NCBI GenBank assembly: GCA_000433095.1
Contig: HF991480.1
Coordinates: 9,660 to 33,631, forward strand
Source: Clostridium sp. CAG:967
GTDB taxonomy: Bacteria > Cyanobacteriota > Vampirovibrionia > Gastranaerophilales > Gastranaerophilaceae
Length of the DNA: 23,972 bases
Direction: 5' to 3'
In this document: piece by piece, positions 22,654-23,972 of the stretch
Position numbering within the stretch: the stretch's first letter is position 1
Layout: every line of letters starts with the position of its first letter
The notes under the pieces: generated by a model
What the model saw: the letters and a program-made list of their open reading frames with translations, nothing else
Told to the model about the DNA's origin: nothing
The model's database searches: none
Position numbers and translations under genes: made by a program

Positions 22654-23895
22654 TTATTTTGCGCTTATATATCCGTTAATAGCAGTATACGCCGCAACAT
22701 AAGGCGAAGAAAGATAGATAAATCCTTCTACATTACCCATTCTGCCTTGAAAATTTCTGTTTTGTGTTGCAAGACAAACTTCACCGTCAGCAAGAGTACC
22801 TGCATGCACGCCTACACAAGGACCGCAACCAGGAGGCAGAATTGCCGCATTTGCTTCTACAAATGTTGTAATTAAGCCTTCATCAAGAGCTTGAAGATAA
22901 ATATCTTTTGATGCAGGACATATTAACATTCTTACATCAGGATTTACTTTTTTACCTTTTAATATACCGGCTACTATCCTTAAATCTTCAATCCTTCCGT
23001 TTGTGCAGGTTCCGACAAATACCTGATTAACTTTTATGTCTGCAAGTTCATCAACAGTTTTGGTATTGTCAACCGTATGCGGGCAGGACACTGTGTGAGG
23101 TACATCTTCCGCATTTATTTTTATAACTCTTTCGTATACGGCATCTGTATCTGCTTTTATGCTTCTGAACTTATCTTCACGACCTCTTGATTTCAAATAT
23201 TCTTTTGTTTTTTCATCTGCCGTAAACAATCCTGCTTTAGCGCCTGCTTCAACAGCCATGTTTGCTAAAGTAAATCTTTCTGACATTTCCATATTTTCTA
23301 TTGTATCACCGCAGAATTCTAAAGCTTTATAAGTAGCGCCGTCTGCGCCTATCATACCGATAAGATGAAGCATTAAGTCTTTAGAACAAATGCCTTCTTT
23401 AAATTTGCCGTTAACCTCAATTTTAAATGTTGCAGGAACTTTTAACCAAGTTTTGCCTAAAGCCATTGCAACAGCTATATCGGTAGAACCCATTCCTGTT
23501 GCGAATGCTCCGAGTGCGCCTGATGTGCAGGTATGTGAATCTGCTCCTACAAGTATTTCTCCCGGATTTACAAATGTTTCTATCAGTCTCTGGTGGCAAA
23601 CACCTGCGCCTACGTCTGATAATACAGCACCGTATTCTTTGGCAAAATCTCTCAAGACAGTATGTGTGTTTGAAAGTTCTTTTCTTGGACTTGGAGATGC
23701 ATGGTCAATAAATAATATTGTTCTTTCGGGATTGTTTAGCTTTTCTTTTCCAAGTTTTTTAAATTCCTGAACGGTTAAAGGTCCTGTCCCGTCCTGTACG
23801 GCTGCAACGTCAACACGTGCTATAACTAATTCTCCTGCTCTAACATCTTTTCCTGCATGTTCGGAAATTATTTTTTCAGCTAAAGTTTGTCCCAT
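22654..23895 (-). CDS. leuC: 3-isopropylmalate dehydratase large subunit (LeuC/HacA-type)
   Basis: 413 residues, the length of the shorter LeuC/homoaconitase group within the aconitase superfamily. The iron-sulfur ligands are Cys297 (VGTCTNGR), Cys357 and Cys360 (PPGCGPCVG). Substrate and core motifs are GADSHTCTSG (117-126), GTGPLTVQEF and QNRNFQGRMG (378-387). With the small subunit LeuD it isomerises 2- to 3-isopropylmalate in leucine synthesis; homoaconitase or citramalate-type substrates cannot be excluded. The ATG at 23895 is chosen because AAGGAG (23904-23909) lies eight bases upstream; a GTG two codons earlier is too close to it. leuD is not in the window on the downstream side, where the sigma gene follows. 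Confidence 0.94.
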   Translation of the reverse strand: MGQTLAEKIISEHAGKDVRAGELVIARVDVAAVQDGTGPLTVQEFKKLGKEKLNNPERTILFIDHASPSPRKELSNTHTVLRDFAKEYGAVLSDVGAGVCHQRLIETFVNPGEILVGADSHTCTSGALGAFATGMGSTDIAVAMALGKTWLKVPATFKIEVNGKFKEGICSKDLMLHLIGMIGADGATYKALEFCGDTIENMEMSERFTLANMAVEAGAKAGLFTADEKTKEYLKSRGREDKFRSIKADTDAVYERVIKINAEDVPHTVSCPHTVDNTKTVDELADIKVNQVFVGTCTNGRIEDLRIVAGILKGKKVNPDVRMLICPASKDIYLQALDEGLITTFVEANAAILPPGCGPCVGVHAGTLADGEVCLATQNRNFQGRMGNVEGFIYLSSPYVAAYTAINGYISAK

Positions 23896-23921
23896 ATACA
23901 CTTCTCCTTCTTATACAATTT

Positions 23922-23930
23922 ATTCTAGCA
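23922..23930 (-). promoter_or_regulatory. Extended -10 promoter of leuC
   Basis: TGCTAGAAT on the minus strand fits the extended -10 form TGnTAnAAT, with hexamer TAGAAT at 23922-23927. No strong -35 is seen. It lies between the edge terminator and the leuC ribosome site. Confidence 0.5.
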
Positions 23931-23936
23931 TAAACC

Positions 23937-23963
23937 TAAAAAAAAACGACCACAGGTCGTTTT
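23937..23963. terminator. Intrinsic terminator at the right edge
   Basis: Stem AACGACC (23945-23951) pairs with GGTCGTT (23955-23961) around an ACA loop. On the minus strand it is followed by nine T, so it mainly ends a minus-strand gene lying beyond the window. Because the leuC promoter is downstream of it, it is not an attenuator of leuC. Confidence 0.85.
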
Positions 23964-23972
23964 ATTAAGGGA

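Noticed and set aside
23937..23963. Leucine attenuator ahead of leuC
   Set aside because: The hairpin lies upstream of the predicted leuC promoter, and no short Leu-rich leader peptide follows it, so it more likely ends the preceding gene.

Overview
The window looks like a piece of a low-GC, non-photosynthetic relative of Cyanobacteria, most likely Vampirovibrionia/Melainabacteria of the Gastranaerophilales type. This is inferred from three things read in the sequence. First, an F-type ATP synthase operon in the cyanobacterial order a-c-b'-b-delta-alpha-gamma, with duplicated b subunits and with beta and epsilon absent. Second, prepilins with a conserved GFTLAEVLITLGVIGVV-type N-terminus. Third, several lineage-style hypothetical membrane proteins whose N-termini carry a short F(x)G motif. 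No photosynthesis gene, rRNA, tRNA, insertion sequence or CRISPR array was seen.

Layout. 1-700: the 3' part of a prepilin gene and a terminator. 708-1832 (-): a DUF2229-type 'acyl-CoA dehydratase activase-related' protein. 1909-4027 (+): rsmE (16S rRNA methyltransferase) overlapping a CCA-type tRNA nucleotidyltransferase. 4028-4321: an AT-rich gap with an extended -10 promoter. 4322-7718 (+): two tandem paralogous membrane proteins of unknown function. 7719-8404 (-): a second prepilin, interrupted by a run of ten C close to its start. 8405-8688: a regulatory intergenic region shared with a small Xre-type regulator (8689-8907, +). 8942-13900 (-): the ATP synthase operon. 14007-17998 (+): biotin ligase followed by the oxaloacetate-decarboxylase-type sodium pump genes oadG-oadA-oadB. 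18051-18787: two small divergent unknown genes. 18858-20093 (+): glgC. 20214-21421 (+): a translationally coupled pair of unknown membrane proteins. 21410-22548 (-): an ECF sigma factor with its zinc-finger anti-sigma factor. 22660-23895 (-): leuC-type dehydratase large subunit. The right edge holds a terminator for a gene outside the window.

How the genes work together. The biotin ligase probably biotinylates Lys565 of OadA next door. The OadABG complex would turn decarboxylation energy into a sodium gradient, while the neighbouring ATP synthase c subunit lacks the known sodium ligands and looks proton-coupled. The pilin at 7719-8404 is the most striking locus: with one more C in the tract, the reading frame would join an upstream ATG that has a perfect Shine-Dalgarno site and a good promoter. 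This suggests phase variation, or else a homopolymer sequencing error. Nearby are an Xre gene and repeated TGTACA sites that could be its operators. Everything here comes from reading the sequence; no database or structure search was run.
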